In this document: in pieces, positions 10,501 to 20,574 of the stretch
How the letters are laid out: every line of letters begins with the position of its first letter
Position numbering within the stretch: the stretch's first letter is position 1
Source of the DNA: Bettongia penicillata ogilbyi
Lineage: Eukaryota > Chordata > Mammalia > Diprotodontia > Potoroidae
Direction of reading: 5' to 3'
Assembly (NCBI GenBank): GCA_023548195.1
Contig: JAJHZJ010000270.1
Span: forward strand, 1,240,001 to 1,304,000
Length of the DNA: 64,000 nt
Program-made: the position numbers and the translations under genes
The notes under the pieces: model-generated
Database searches by the model: none
The model's input: only the letters and a program-made list of their open reading frames with translations
What the model was told of the DNA's origin: nothing

Positions 10501-11425
10501 ACTCCCACAAAGCACACTGCTATATTTGATAAACGTTGGCTCTTTCTTTCTGTCTTTGCCTTCCGCAAGATAGTTGGGTCTTTGGGGCAAGTGGTAGGAA
10601 CATCTAGTCACTTATTGAATAATTCCCAGTTGGTATCCAGAATGAATGGGATAATCTGTAGCTTTCGTCAGAGGCTATTTGTGTTTAAGGAAGGAAGATA
10701 TTCTTGCAATTCAGCATAGCTTTTCCTTAACAAGTGTTTTCTTAAAAGGTCGTATTGTCTTTGGTACACTGTCCAGCAGTTTTGACTTCCACAGTTAAAC
10801 TTGCTTAAAAACTACTGAGTGTCATATTTTGGCACAGAAATATGGTAATCTATGACTGTTCTTGGCTGCTTGCTTTTTAATTTCATCCTTTAATTGATTG
10901 CCCAGGAAATTAATCTAGCAACAGTTGCTGTTAATGACTCTCCTTTCTAAATGGAGAAAACATTTACAGTTCTTAGAGTAATATCAGCTTTCAGGGTGTG
11001 AGAATAATCCTTTTTCTAGAGTTCTATTTACTGACTTGCCACAAACAGTCCTTGCTTTTGATATGATCAACACTATATAACTGATGGGGAAAACCATGTG
11101 GTCCAAGAAAGAAATGAATGAAAATATTGAAGGGAAAGCAGGTACTGCTTCTATTTAAAAAGAGGGTGCTGCTGTCTGACCACAAGAAGGTCCAGTTGTG
11201 ATCTGACCCCTGTGTGTTTTAGCCAGCTCAGGGATAGCTATTGATCTATTGCCATGTGATCAGTTTGTGACGAGAACGGTGTACAGACAAGGCCAAAAAG
11301 AATGGGCCCTTCGTCAGTCAGTCTGATTTCCTGCTTCTTTCCTGTATAGAGCGGAAGACTTAAAGAGGCTAGAGAAGTCACAGAGCCTTTTGTAAAACAC
11401 CTTGTCCTGGGCACCAAGAGATATT
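10501..11425. other. Unassigned intronic block
   Basis: No recognised repeat. 10850-10960 is a dense AT-rich segment with TTTAATTGATTGCCCAGG and GAAATTAATCTAGCAA, a candidate non-coding element. Confidence 0.3.
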
Positions 11426-11429
11426 GGAG

Positions 11430-11560
11430 CAGGTCTTGACTTTGCTTGTAAAAGGTTCTGTAACCCTGGGCAAGTTGTTTTCTTCCTTTGAGTCTCATTT
11501 TCTCATCTGTAGAATGAGAGCATTGAGTTGACCGGCATCTCATGTCGCTTTTTGGCTTAA
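11430..11560 (+). repeat. MIR3-type SINE, 3' half
   Basis: CTGTAACCCTGGGCAAGTTG and TCTCATTTTCTCATCTGTAG are core landmarks. The weak tail TGATCCGATATTAC resembles the L3-like end. Confidence 0.65.
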
Positions 11561-12819
11561 TGATCCGATATTACAGTGTTACTGTTTTGCAGCAGGTGAT
11601 GGGAATACCAGGATGTTAAGGAAGAAACTTTTTGTTTGTTTGTTTGTTACAAGATCCATTGCATTGTCCTTATCCATGCTCTGTAGGTGGCTCTGGCAGA
11701 TAAACCTGGCCTCCCTTGGATGGTTTCCCGAGGGCAGGATGATGATTTACAATGTTGCACAACCAAGTCTCGAACATGTTTTAATGGGGGCTGCCTTTTT
11801 GAATACCTGGTGTGGAGGAGGAAGGAAACTGCCCTTTTTGTGACTTCTTTTCAATATTAGTTCCATCCAATCATTTTTGAGCCAGGTACTTTTTTTAAGC
11901 TACTCCAGAGCTGACTTGGTGATTGCCAGGTGCACACAGTAGCTCTTGAAGATGCTTCTGTCGCATGTTGTCATTGTGCATTCCTATGTGAGCTGCAGCA
12001 CAAAACATTGCCTGTCCTCATTCTAGACCTGCACACAGGGTGCTGACCCTTCACTGTGTTACCCACAATATGCATGGGCCTTTGTAAAGAGCCAGGGAGA
12101 AGATGAACTGAGTTGAAGCAGGGTCTTTCTGGTCATTTACTGAGGACATTTTTTTATCCGGTATCTTTATTAAGCATGTCTTTAAAGATCATGAATCCTG
12201 AATGAGGAAGGATAATTTATTACACTTCTTTTCAGCTACTGTTATTGTCTGCATAAAACCCCTAAACCTCTAGCTTATCCATGTTTTGGGTATAGGGAAA
12301 AGGGCAGCCGGACCTTGTAATCAGCTGTGATTGGAGTTTCCCAGTTAGTGCTTTTATCTCTCCAGCGGGTATAGCTACTATCTGAGGATGGGTAATATGT
12401 ACGTAAATAGAATGCCCTGTATCCATTCTTAAAGAATGCCTTTCATTGAGACAAGTCATTTTTGGGTGTTGGCCAAAGAACAGTTTAGACTTACTATGAG
12501 CCCAAGGCATATATGCTCACAATTTAGCATACATTCTAATTTTTCCGTAGCCTTGCAGCCTTGTTACTAAGACTGGTAAAAATGGAATGGATACGGGCAG
12601 GAGAGACTTTCTGATTCTTTGCCTGGAGCCAAATTCATTAATGATATTCATTCAGATACAGTATGGTACAAATGGGGCCTATTAAGAAGCTTAAATTAGG
12701 TCAAATTGAATAATTGAATTTATTCTTTTACTTAAAAACAGCTTAATCAGTTGAGAGTGCTGACATCTAAAAAGTTTAGTTAAATATTAATACATAGTAT
12801 ATATTTTCAACTTTTTTTA
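11561..12819. other. IFTAP: Unassigned sequence of the IFTAP terminal intron
   Basis: Runs up to the splice acceptor. No exon-like or repeat-like segment recognised. 12630-12740 is AT-rich and unique. Confidence 0.35.
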
Positions 12820-12880
12820 TCTTCCTTTAACATCATTTCTGCATATGAAACATGTCTCTCTTTCCCCTGTATTATCTCAG
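12820..12880 (+). promoter_or_regulatory. IFTAP: 3' splice site region of the last IFTAP intron
   Basis: A CTCTCTTTCCCCTGTATTATCTCAG tract leads into the exon, with AG at 12879-12880. Possible branch-point adenines lie in the TTTAACATC stretch near 12827-12836. Sequence and position agree with the start of IFTAP similarity a few bases later. Confidence 0.75.
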
Positions 12881-13045
12881 GTACCTGGGGATGAAGTTGA
12901 GCCATTCTCCCTTGATGAAGATTTTGACTATGACAGTGTCATGCTAACCCCAAAGTTCTCTAGTGCAGAGATCAAAGCAATTAGAGAAATGTCCAGCCAA
13001 AGCAGACTGAACGCTGACCCAGAGACCCGAGAGCCAGAGAACTGA
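12881..13045 (+). CDS. IFTAP: Terminal coding exon of IFTAP (C11orf74), intraflagellar transport-associated protein; C-terminal 54 residues
   Basis: The exon follows a good acceptor: a pyrimidine-rich tract ending in AG at 12879-12880. It reads 54 codons to TGA at 13043-13045. The peptide begins VPGDEVEPFSLDEDFDYDSV and continues MLTPKFSSAEIKAIREM. From memory, this matches the human IFTAP C-terminus (GDEV.FSLDEEFDYDNVMLT.KFSPAEI.I), an acidic patch followed by a short helix. Human IFTAP is about 220 residues, so this is roughly the last quarter. The family binds the IFT-A complex and takes part in ciliary trafficking. The in-frame ATG at 12845 lies in the intron and is not a start. I did not find earlier exons in 1-12880, so they probably lie upstream of the window. 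There is no frameshift or internal stop, and the spacing to a polyadenylation signal is normal, so a functional gene is more likely than a retrocopy; a retrocopy would also lack the intron-like acceptor. Identification is by recalled similarity, not a search. Confidence 0.86.
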   Translation, partial: VPGDEVEPFSLDEDFDYDSVMLTPKFSSAEIKAIREMSSQSRLNADPETREPEN

Positions 13046-13110
13046 TTTGGAAGAATTCTTGTTCTTATCAAGTAACTTTAAAATAAAAGGCAAACCAGCT
13101 GCTATGTGTT
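13046..13110 (+). other. IFTAP: Short IFTAP 3' untranslated region
   Basis: The stretch runs from the stop codon to the expected cleavage zone, 10-30 bases past AATAAA at 13082-13087. That would give an unusually short 3'UTR of about 60-70 bases. A second AATAAA at 13706-13711 could serve a longer form. Confidence 0.6.
13082..13087 (+). terminator. IFTAP: Canonical polyadenylation signal AATAAA for IFTAP
   Basis: AATAAA begins 37 bases after the stop codon. A TG-rich tract (13131-13160) follows at the distance expected for a GU-rich downstream element. Confidence 0.7.
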
Positions 13111-13130
13111 ATGAACTGTACTCTATGCTT

Positions 13131-13160
13131 GCGTGCGTGTGTGTGTGTATGTGTGTGTGT
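13131..13160 (+). repeat. (TG)n microsatellite, possible GU-rich downstream element
   Basis: GCGTGCGTGTGTGTGTGTATG and further TG units lie about 45-75 bases after the AATAAA. As RNA this is GU-rich, the usual composition of the CstF-bound downstream element. The function is inferred. Confidence 0.55.
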
Positions 13161-13164
13161 CCCC

Positions 13165-13280
13165 ACTCCCCTCCAGTACAATGTAAAGTCCTCAAGGCCA
13201 GGGAGTGTGTTATTTTTGTCTTTACCACCCCAGGATCTAGCACAATACCTGGCATAGCAGGTATTTAATGTTGAATTGAA
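13165..13280 (+). repeat. L2-type 3' end
   Basis: AAAGTCCTCAAGGCCAGGGA, TTTGTCTTTACCACCCCAGG, AATACCTGGCATAGCAGG and TTAATGTTGAATTGAA follow the L2 terminus in order. It lies about 100 bases past the IFTAP polyadenylation signal. Confidence 0.75.
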
Positions 13281-13324
13281 AAGCATATGCAACCAAGTAT
13301 GTGGGAATATTTAAAAAATGAGTC

Positions 13325-13555
13325 CCTACTGTCAGGGGATTCTGAGAAGGAAGGGGGGAGTATGGGAGGATGAAGAGAGGGAAGACCCAGAGAGAGAGAG
13401 GAGGAGATGGTGGATAAAGCAGGAGAAGAAATAGAGAAAGACAGATGCTTACAGAAACATGCGCCTGCATGTGTGCACACAGAGAAACAGACAGACACAC
13501 ACAGAGACAGAGAAAGAAAGACACAGAGACAGAAACACACTCACACACAGAATGA
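13325..13555. repeat. Purine-rich (GA)n/(CA)n low-complexity tract
   Basis: GAGA, GACA and CACA units predominate. Leu/Ser/Val/Cys-rich minus-strand open frames are a by-product. Confidence 0.85.
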
Positions 13556-13789
13556 GAATCTGAATCATTACAGGACCTGAGTGTCTGGAGTTGGGTGAGA
13601 TTTTGGGAGCACTAATTATGAGATATTTGTGTATGATATTCATGATGTTATTGTGTGGTTGTGTTGATATTTGAATAACTGTGATGATATTTGAGAATTT
13701 AAAAAAATAAATGTGTAGTCATTAAGTGGCTAGCACATTTTTGTTCTGAGCAGTGAAATGGAAATTATGAGAACTCTGTTTTCAGAAAG

Positions 13790-13970
13790 CTTATAATATA
13801 CTTAGGGAGTCAAGAAATATACATATGAAACCACTGTAGAAAGTGACAGTGTCTGATCAGGCATTAATCTGTGAACGTTTGTTAACCCCTAAACCCTGTT
13901 ACGTGCCTGGCACTATGTTGGATGTTGAAGGCACAAATACAAGAAGTGAAACAAGTTCCAATTATGTCAA
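13790..13970 (-). repeat. L2-like relic
   Basis: TTACGTGCCTGGCACTATGT and GAAGGCACAAATACAAG resemble the antisense L2 3' end. It is diverged. Confidence 0.45.
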
Positions 13971-14016
13971 GTAAGAACATTAGAGATGGATTTTGGGAGA
14001 GAATTGAGACTCCAGT

Positions 14017-14122
14017 CAGGGGTGGGGAACCTGTGGCCCTCTAGGTCCTCAAGTACAGCCTTTGACTGAATCCAAACCTCACAGAACAAATCCTTGTCAC
14101 ACTGCTCTGTTCCCCACCCCTG
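14017..14122. mobile_element. Palindromic hAT-like MITE
   Basis: Terminal inverted repeats CAGGGGTGGGGAAC and GTTCCCCACCCCTG bound about 106 bp. Inside is GGCCCTCTAGGTCCTCAAGT. The flanks CTCCAGTC and CTCTAGTC agree at 7 of 8 bases, the duplication length of hAT elements. It has no coding capacity. Confidence 0.75.
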
Positions 14123-14139
14123 CTCTAGTCCTCACCAGA

Positions 14140-14380
14140 GGCAATTGCTGGCCTGTTGCTCTGGGCCTGGATCCAGAAATACCCAAGCTGAAACCCAACT
14201 TGGTGCTTTTGCCAGCTGTGGGACCTTGGTATGTTTCTTCACCTCTGTCTGGCTTAGCTTCCTCCACTGTATGATGAGGATACTAGCAGCACCGACTGCC
14301 AGGGTTGGGAGGATCCAGTAAGGTAATTTTGTGAAGTACCTAGCCTTGTATCATAGTAGGGGCTTGGTGATGCTTATTGT
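14140..14380 (+). repeat. MIR-type CORE-SINE
   Basis: GCCAGCTGTGGGACCTTGGT, TAGCTTCCTCCACTGTATGA, CAGGGTTGGGAGGATCCAGT and CATAGTAGGGGCTTGGTGAT follow the MIR order to its L2-like tail. Confidence 0.75.
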
Positions 14381-14429
14381 TTCTTCTTTCCCCCTCTCCC
14401 GCTGTGCCCACGTGGCTGGAGGACCTGAG

Positions 14430-14580
14430 AGATAGTGCAGTATGGTGTGAATAGTGCAGGTCGGACTGGGATTCAAGCTCCGTCTCCCAAGGCCCTTCTT
14501 GTCCCTGGTCACTGGGTTCTTCGAACTTAGCTTCCTGGCTATAGGACCAATACTCTATCAGCTGTACCACCTAGCTTCTC
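14430..14580 (-). repeat. tRNA-derived SINE, antisense
   Basis: It ends with ATACTCTATCAGCTGTACCA and CCTAGCT, the reverse of the GCTAGGTGG...TAGA head. The middle holds the CAAGCTCCGTCTCC box-like segment. Confidence 0.55.
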
Positions 14581-14604
14581 CATAAGAATTTTCCCTAGAC
14601 CTGT

Positions 14605-14818
14605 TGTTTCTTTAGTGTACTTCACTCTGAGTAAGGAGATTCCCCTCCACAACGATGTTCATCGACTGCTCTGCAATAAGAGTTTAGAGAGTTGCCTGGG
14701 GTCCTGGGAGGTCCAGTACTCACACCTGGCCAGTTTGTGTCAAGGGTGGATTCAAACCCAGGGAGTGCAGATGCCAAGGCTGCCCCTCCAGTCACTTGGC
14801 TATACTGTCTTTGTGTTA
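14605..14818 (-). repeat. WSINE1-like marsupial SINE, antisense
   Basis: Its reverse complement contains GACCCCAGGCAACTCTCTAA and TTGCAGAG. The same order is seen in the plus-strand copies at 41060-41262 and 63565-63785. The tRNA-like head is at the right end. Confidence 0.7.
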
Positions 14819-14847
14819 ATAGAAAGAACAAGGTCATAGTATTTTGT

Positions 14848-14848
<1 letters not shown>

Positions 14849-14896
<48 letters not shown>
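14849..14896. repeat. (CT)24 microsatellite
   Basis: An uninterrupted CT run followed by T/C-rich sequence to about 14933. Leu/Ser and Arg/Glu open frames over it are artefacts. Confidence 0.97.
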
Positions 14897-14900
<4 letters not shown>

Positions 14901-15189
14901 CTCTTCTTCTCTATTTCTCTTTTTTTTCTCTGTATTGGGAACATTTCTATATAGACAACTCTCTCACTTGGCATAGCAGTTGGCAAGGGAAACGTCTGTT
15001 GGACTACATATGTATTGAAACTCTTTACCATTTCCCAGCTTCTTTCTTTTTGGTATGTTTTGATGCATTTCTGTATTTGTAATAGCCATGCCTGATGACC
15101 TCACTTGATTTCCCTATAATCATCTTGCTAAATTAAAATTGGAGCAAAGGTGTTTTTCACTATTTTGGTTTCCTGGATTTCTCTGGCAG

Positions 15190-15395
15190 CATGCTATGGC
15201 CAGCCCTTGGGCTACTCAGAATAATGCCTTTAAATGAATAAAATAAAGTACACAGGATTATAAAAAAAAATAAAAAAAAACAAAGGTTAGTGAAAATAAA
15301 GATGTAATTTCTTCCCATCCAAGTACACAGGCCCTCTCAAATTTATCCCTGGACCCTTTTAGGGGTTCATGTACTGAAAGTTAAGAACACCTGCC
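15190..15395 (-). mobile_element. Non-autonomous repeat family A (MITE-like), antisense copy
   Basis: It carries ACTCAGAATAATGCCTTTAA, TAAAATAAAGTACACAGGAT and, near the right end, GGTTCATGTACTGAAAGTTAAGAACA. The same block order occurs at 17280-17558, 34660-35260, 44180-44340 and 63790-63960. Each copy is near or ends at a TTAAGAACNCCTG-like string. I do not know its name. Confidence 0.65.
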
Positions 15396-15399
15396 TTTG

Positions 15400-16740
15400 A
15401 GATTATCTGGTCCAACTTGTATATAAAACACAAAATTCCCTCTACAACATTTTTGATTTTTTGAGAAAAGTTGTATTGGAAAAAGCTTTCCACTTGAATG
15501 AATGAATTTAAAACTCTTTGAGTGAAAATCTACTTTGTCTTGGGGTAGGAAAGGAAGAAAATGGTAGTGGTGGAGGGGAGAGATGTCACATCTCAGCACT
15601 GCTGCTTCTCTGCTGAGAAATTCCACAAGTCAAGGAAAGCAGCATTGCACTTACAGAGAAAGTAATTTGTTTCAGGCTGATTCACAAATGGGAGCCTCAC
15701 GTCTTTGGCAGTAGTATGATCTTGCTTTGATTGATAGATCCCACCTTAACAGGGCAAAGTGTTGGTTCAGGTCAGATGAATCGAGAGTGAGGGGAAGAAA
15801 GACGCATCTGAGTGTAACAGACCCAGTGGGAGAGAAAAACATCAAATTTCCCAGTGTACCCTGAAAAAAAAATATTAAAGTGGTAATGCCAACTGGCCAG
15901 AACAGAGAGATTCAGCTCCAAGGCCAAAACATCAGCCTCCATTCTGTCATATCTGTCTTAGCTGATAATCTTTGGCAGCACACGCTGAACATTCAAATCA
16001 GACCCATTCCTTTTATTCACAGTGTGCCACATGAAGGGTAACACAGCCCTGACACTGGATTTCCTTCTTTACTCAAGAAGCATCTTCTAGTCATTTCCTG
16101 TGAATGGACTATATCCCGGAGGGCTTTTCAACAAGACTTTTAGTTTTATTGGTTGCTTGGTTGCTGTATGGTCAAATTATAATGTTGAGCAAGATCCCAA
16201 GTGGTAAAAATACTCCAGACACATCTGCAAGTTTCTCAGAAGCAATTGAATAGAATAATAGAAGAAATGATAAGGAAAAAACAAATACATAAATAGGTTT
16301 TTTTGCGGGGAGAGGGAATCATTATCTGTGTATAGAAGAGAAACCTGGAAGATTGCAAGCTAATTATTTTGCATTCCCGAACTTAGAGCCCGCTTCCTTT
16401 AAGCAAGTTCAGAATTAGAACCAGGTTGATAGATACTCTAAAGGTTTACACGGTTGAGGAACCCTAAAGGGTCTGGGGGGAGTTGTTCTCAGGATGAAAC
16501 AGATGCACACACATACATAGATTTTCTTTCTGAGAATTTAGAAGCATGAGTGACATAGTACAAAACATTGTTATCCTTTTGTGATCATTCTTGGGGAAAA
16601 TTTTTGTTTCTTTGAGCTAGCTTTCCACTCTGACAGATATATGCTGGGAAAATAATAGCGTAAGGACTAATGACCAATGGAAAACAGGCAAAGAAAAGAA
16701 AATAAGTTAGGATTGGTAGGAAGAGGAAAAAGTGTAACTT
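15400..16740. other. Unassigned intergenic block
   Basis: 1.3 kb with no repeat landmark and no exon. 15600-15760 and 15890-16060 have balanced composition, as conserved elements often do. Confidence 0.3.
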
Positions 16741-16759
16741 GGCTTCTAGATCTTGAAAT

Positions 16760-16960
16760 CAAATCCATTCATTCATTCACTCAACCAATATGTTTTGAAC
16801 CTCTCAGCTATACAAGCAAGGCACTATTTGTTTCTGTGTAGCCCCATAAGCCAGACTGAGAAACATCCATCTCGAATATGGCAATCAAAGGTGCCTGAGG
16901 CATAGCCCCTGCTTTCAAGGAATTGCTTTTGATATTTCAGTGAACCTGGGATGTCATCAA
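16760..16960 (-). repeat. L2-type 3' end with an internal insertion
   Basis: The antisense head (ATTCATTCATTCACTCAACC, AAGCAAGGCACTA) resumes at CCCTGCTTTCAAGGAATTGC. The 70 bases between contain an 18-mer repeated at 17883. Confidence 0.6.
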
Positions 16961-17279
16961 TGTGGATCTACCTACCTGCTAAGGGAGACACTGCATAGGT
17001 CCTAAGGGAGCACATCCCTATGTTTTCCGTGATCTCTGCTTTACTGTATGTTCTGCCCAATTTCTCAGCCATGCTTTCATTTTTTCCTGATACTGCCTTT
17101 TGTTCCACTTCTCCACAGGAATCCCATGGTTGTAATGGGTGCTAGCTTGTTTATGCCCACTCTGTGTTTCTCGGTTGCCCCTCTCCTGATCCTTAGCTTG
17201 AATTCTTATTAATGATGGATGTTTATGGTGCCTCTTAAAGGAATAACCAACCACAAACAAAATCAAGAGCTCTTAACAT

Positions 17280-17558
17280 TTTTTTCCTGTTAGGGGCCTC
17301 TTTGGAAGTCTGGTGACGCCGACATGCCCTTTCCCAAAATATCTTAAATGGATAAAATAATTAGGATTACAAAGGAAATAAGTTATAATAAATTTCAGTT
17401 ATCAAATGTGTGTTTATATATATGCATGGATATTGTTATATGCATATTATATGTGTTATATGCAAGAATATATTATACATAATATATACACATACACATA
17501 CTACATACATACCCCTATGTATCTATCAAAACTCATGAACCTCAGGCTAAGAGCCTCT
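17280..17558 (-). mobile_element. Family A MITE-like copy split by a TA-rich microsatellite
   Basis: GGGGCCTCTTTGGAAGTCTG and GGATTACAAAGGAAATAAGT lie left of a TATA/CATA tract (17405-17515). AAAACTCATGAACCTCAGGC and TAAGAGCCTCTG lie to its right. Confidence 0.65.
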
Positions 17559-17964
17559 GAACCAACGCAATTTTCTAGCCACCTCTTGAATTCTGCCTCT
17601 GTTTAAACTCTAGGAATTAAGTTCAAGAGGTGCTGACACTTGTATTCATACAGTTTTTATGAAAGCAAGAGCTGTGCTATCCTACAATAATACAAAATGT
17701 GTCACCTTGGATATAGAGGCTATATATGAGGCTATAGAGGCAGACATCAATTTGTCAAAGGATAGTGTTTCAAAAAGATTGTTTTATAAATAACCTTGTT
17801 TAGAACTTGATACGCATTTTCCCATAGAAACAATGTGATACATGATGGTTTGGTTTCCACATTCGGCAACAAAAGGCCATGTAAGCCAGACTGAGAAACA
17901 GCCATCATGAATACTCATTCAGAATCCTAACTCAGGAAGGGTGCCAGGAACACATTTCAGAGAG

Positions 17965-18142
17965 GGAAGACAGTGCAGTGGAAGGCAGGTTGGTTTTAGA
18001 GGCAGAAGACCTGGGTTCAAATCTTCACAGTGTGAATTTGGGAAATTTACATGAACACTTTGAGCGTTAGTTCCCTCATTTATAAAATGAGATTGGATTA
18101 AAATTCCCTCAAGGTCTCTTCCACCTCTATGATCCCATGACC
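17965..18142 (+). repeat. MIR3-type SINE
   Basis: GCAGAAGACCTGGGTTCAAA, TCCCTCATTTATAAAATGAG and the L3-like tail CAAGGTCTCTTCCACCTCTA. Confidence 0.8.
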
Positions 18143-18194
18143 CATGGTGACCCCAGCAGTACTCGACTTTAAGGTCTTCAGCCTCCTAAGTGCC

Positions 18195-18345
18195 TTTTTA
18201 CATAATAGGTAATTATGTAAAACATAATACATATAATAAAATATATATTATTATACACATACATATAATACATATATGTAATATATTATATACACATCTA
18301 ATACATATAATAAAACAATATTTAATGAATGAATGAATGAACCTC
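18195..18345. repeat. AT-rich simple repeat ending in (GAAT)n
   Basis: ATAATACATATAATA-type units end in three to four GAAT repeats. Confidence 0.85.
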
Positions 18346-19440
18346 TCCTGTTGACTTCTTCAGCAAAAGGGAGATGGGTCTCTGGGCATTTCAAAGTGCT
18401 AGGAAAGGACTGTGGTATCTACAGTAGCAAGGAGAAGAGGAAGGGGATCTGAGGCACCCCAGAGTAGAGGGGAAGTCTGGAGAATTGATTCCCAGGTCAG
18501 GATAGTTATTTGTACATAAGGGAGGTTTGTAACTTGGATGTTTGTGGGTTGAAAATGTCTAAGAAATTAAGACCTTTAACACAATGAATTATAACATTTA
18601 AACTGATTCGTGAAACAAGTGCAGCCAATGGGCATTTCTGTATCACCCTCAAATTATATTTTCTTAATTTTGCTATGAAAATAAACAATTTCATTAATTT
18701 CATGCAGCAGTCTGACTTAGGGAAGAGAAAACAATGAAAAAGCAGCTTAAGATGTCATATGGACTTTGATTCCCTAAAGTGGGAATGAGAACAAGCAATT
18801 CCAATCACTGTAAAAGCAAAAGCAACAAATTTATATATGAATAGTATGGTTCAAATTCATGAGAATTTGTTTTTGCTTGGAGGAATACAAGAAGATTCAG
18901 TCTATTGTATTTCCCTACTTAAAGCATGGCAAGCTAGCAATATATGTTAAAGCACATGATACTAATTATGTAATGCATTGCCTTTCCACAGAAATGCAGC
19001 ACTTTAGCAGATATTTTTGTTGGTTCCACATCAGATTGCATTACATTACTATCCTTGTTTTATGCACTTGGGATATCGACATCCTTGTTAAGATTAAAAG
19101 ATAAATCCAATAACTCTTAAAATTGTGTTAATATCGGCTATGTTCTCAGAAAGAAATTAGCATCAGTTTTACTTGAGATTGAAAAGTATTTTCAAAGGAT
19201 AGCTTTGTGCAAATGGTGGTAAATGGCGCTTGAAGTAATTAGGGTGTTTAACAACCAGGCAGAAAAAAAGCCACTAATTACTCTCAGCTTCATTTTACCC
19301 CCGGCAAGGAGAGGGAAACCTGGAAAGGCTTTGAATTTTATAAAGTCCGAGAAATTTTTATTTTTTAATTATTATTATTTACTATGCATGATGAGGGGGA
19401 CAATGGGGAAGGGAACACTTTTCAATAGTATTTTGGCTCT
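18346..19440. other. Unassigned block with the best conserved-element candidate
   Basis: 19110-19330 is unique-looking with several homeodomain-type TAATTA cores (GAAGTAATTAGGGTGTTTAA, CACTAATTACTCTCAG) and no repeat landmarks. The rest is unremarkable. Confidence 0.35.
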
Positions 19441-19444
19441 ATCA

Positions 19445-19510
19445 TTCAGCATTTTTAAGTGCCTACTGTATTCTGAGTACTTGGCTAGGTACTAGGGAAA
19501 ATAGCAAGTT
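19445..19510 (-). repeat. L2 3' end fragment
   Basis: CATTTTTAAGTGCCTACTGT, then TTGGCTAGGTACTAGGGAAA. Confidence 0.6.
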
Positions 19511-19594
19511 GACATTCCTGAGTTACATACCATTTTATGTATGATTTTGAGTGTGGTTATTTAGACTTTAGAAGCCATAAGGCTACTGCTCTGC

Positions 19595-19720
19595 TACTAA
19601 CATTCTTTCCCATCTTAGCCAAATCATCTCCTTACCCTGGGTCTCAGTTTTGACATGTGTGAAAAGAGGGGGTTAAACTGTATGATACCCAAAGTTCCTC
19701 CCAGCTGTAAGATTCTGTGA
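19595..19720 (+). repeat. MIR3-type SINE
   Basis: CTCCTTACCCTGGGTCTCAG, then AAGTTCCTCCCAGCTGTAAG and ATTCTGTGA as the L3-like tail. Confidence 0.65.
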
Positions 19721-19799
19721 CATCTATGACATTTGAACTCCATCGAGGAAGACAAATGATTTTTGTTGCTTATGGAGAAGGATTAGAATGGAAACTTCT

Positions 19800-19878
19800 G
19801 CTGGGCAAGGACTCTTCATTTTTGCCTTTATATTGCACATAGTAGGTGCTTAATAAATGCTTATTGAATTAATAGAGT
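19800..19878 (+). repeat. L2-type 3' end
   Basis: GCACATAGTAGGTGCTTAAT and AAATGCTTATTGAATTAA match the L2 terminus. Confidence 0.8.
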
Positions 19879-19879
19879 T

Positions 19880-20460
19880 TAAATTCTTTCTCATAATAAC
19901 AGCATCCTACTCCTGGTGCAAGTGATGACTTCTGCCAGGCCACCACACAGTGTCGCTTTGTTAGAAACAAAAACTCATTTGGTTTCAGATTTCCACAGGT
20001 TTGCATTGACCTATCCTCTCCCCATACTCCTCTCTCCCATTGGTCTTTCTATTATTTCCCAGAAAAAAAACAATGCTACTATATTCAAATCCCTTTCAGC
20101 TCTAAATTTATTGATCCTGTAAACCCATGACCACAGTAATGCAGAATTAGGTTTTTTATCAACTCCACTTTTGTTTCTTTAGGAACATTATTTTCTTAAT
20201 CTGTAGTTCTGTGTGTACCAGCTGGTCCTGCTCTTCCTTGCCCTATTTTAAAATGTTACATAGAGATGTTAAAAAAATGTTTTTGGCACCTGGCTGTCTA
20301 AACGCAGGTGCACAGTGTTTGGGTATAGGTTTTTGGTTGCCAAAAGTCCCTACTTCTGTATTTTATATTGCAGGTGAGGGGTTGTGTGAAACAAGAAGCT
20401 TGATTAGGGTCATTTTATTCTGGGAAAATGATCTTATAGTAGGGCAATGTATTGGAGAAT
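19880..20460. other. Unassigned intergenic block
   Basis: No feature recognised. Confidence 0.3.
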
Positions 20461-20469
20461 AAACTGGAT

Positions 20470-20565
20470 GTAGACACAAGGCAGACTTCTTTGAATCTTG
20501 GCTCCAACACTGTGGGACTCAAGGCTGTAACACTCTGGATCCTTATTTATTTTATAAAATGGGTC
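20470..20565 (+). repeat. MIR-type SINE fragment
   Basis: TTTGAATCTTGGCTCCAACA and TCCTTATTTATTTTATAAAA are core landmarks. Confidence 0.55.
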
Positions 20566-20574
20566 ATAGGCTCA

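Noticed and set aside
12845..12880. Start codon at 12845 as the beginning of an independent 66-residue protein
   Set aside because: The ATG lies in a pyrimidine-rich splice acceptor region, and similarity to IFTAP begins only after the AG at 12880.
14692..15082. Leu/Ser-repeat and Arg/Glu-repeat open frames
   Set aside because: They come from the (CT)24 run; the same applies at 34989-35288.
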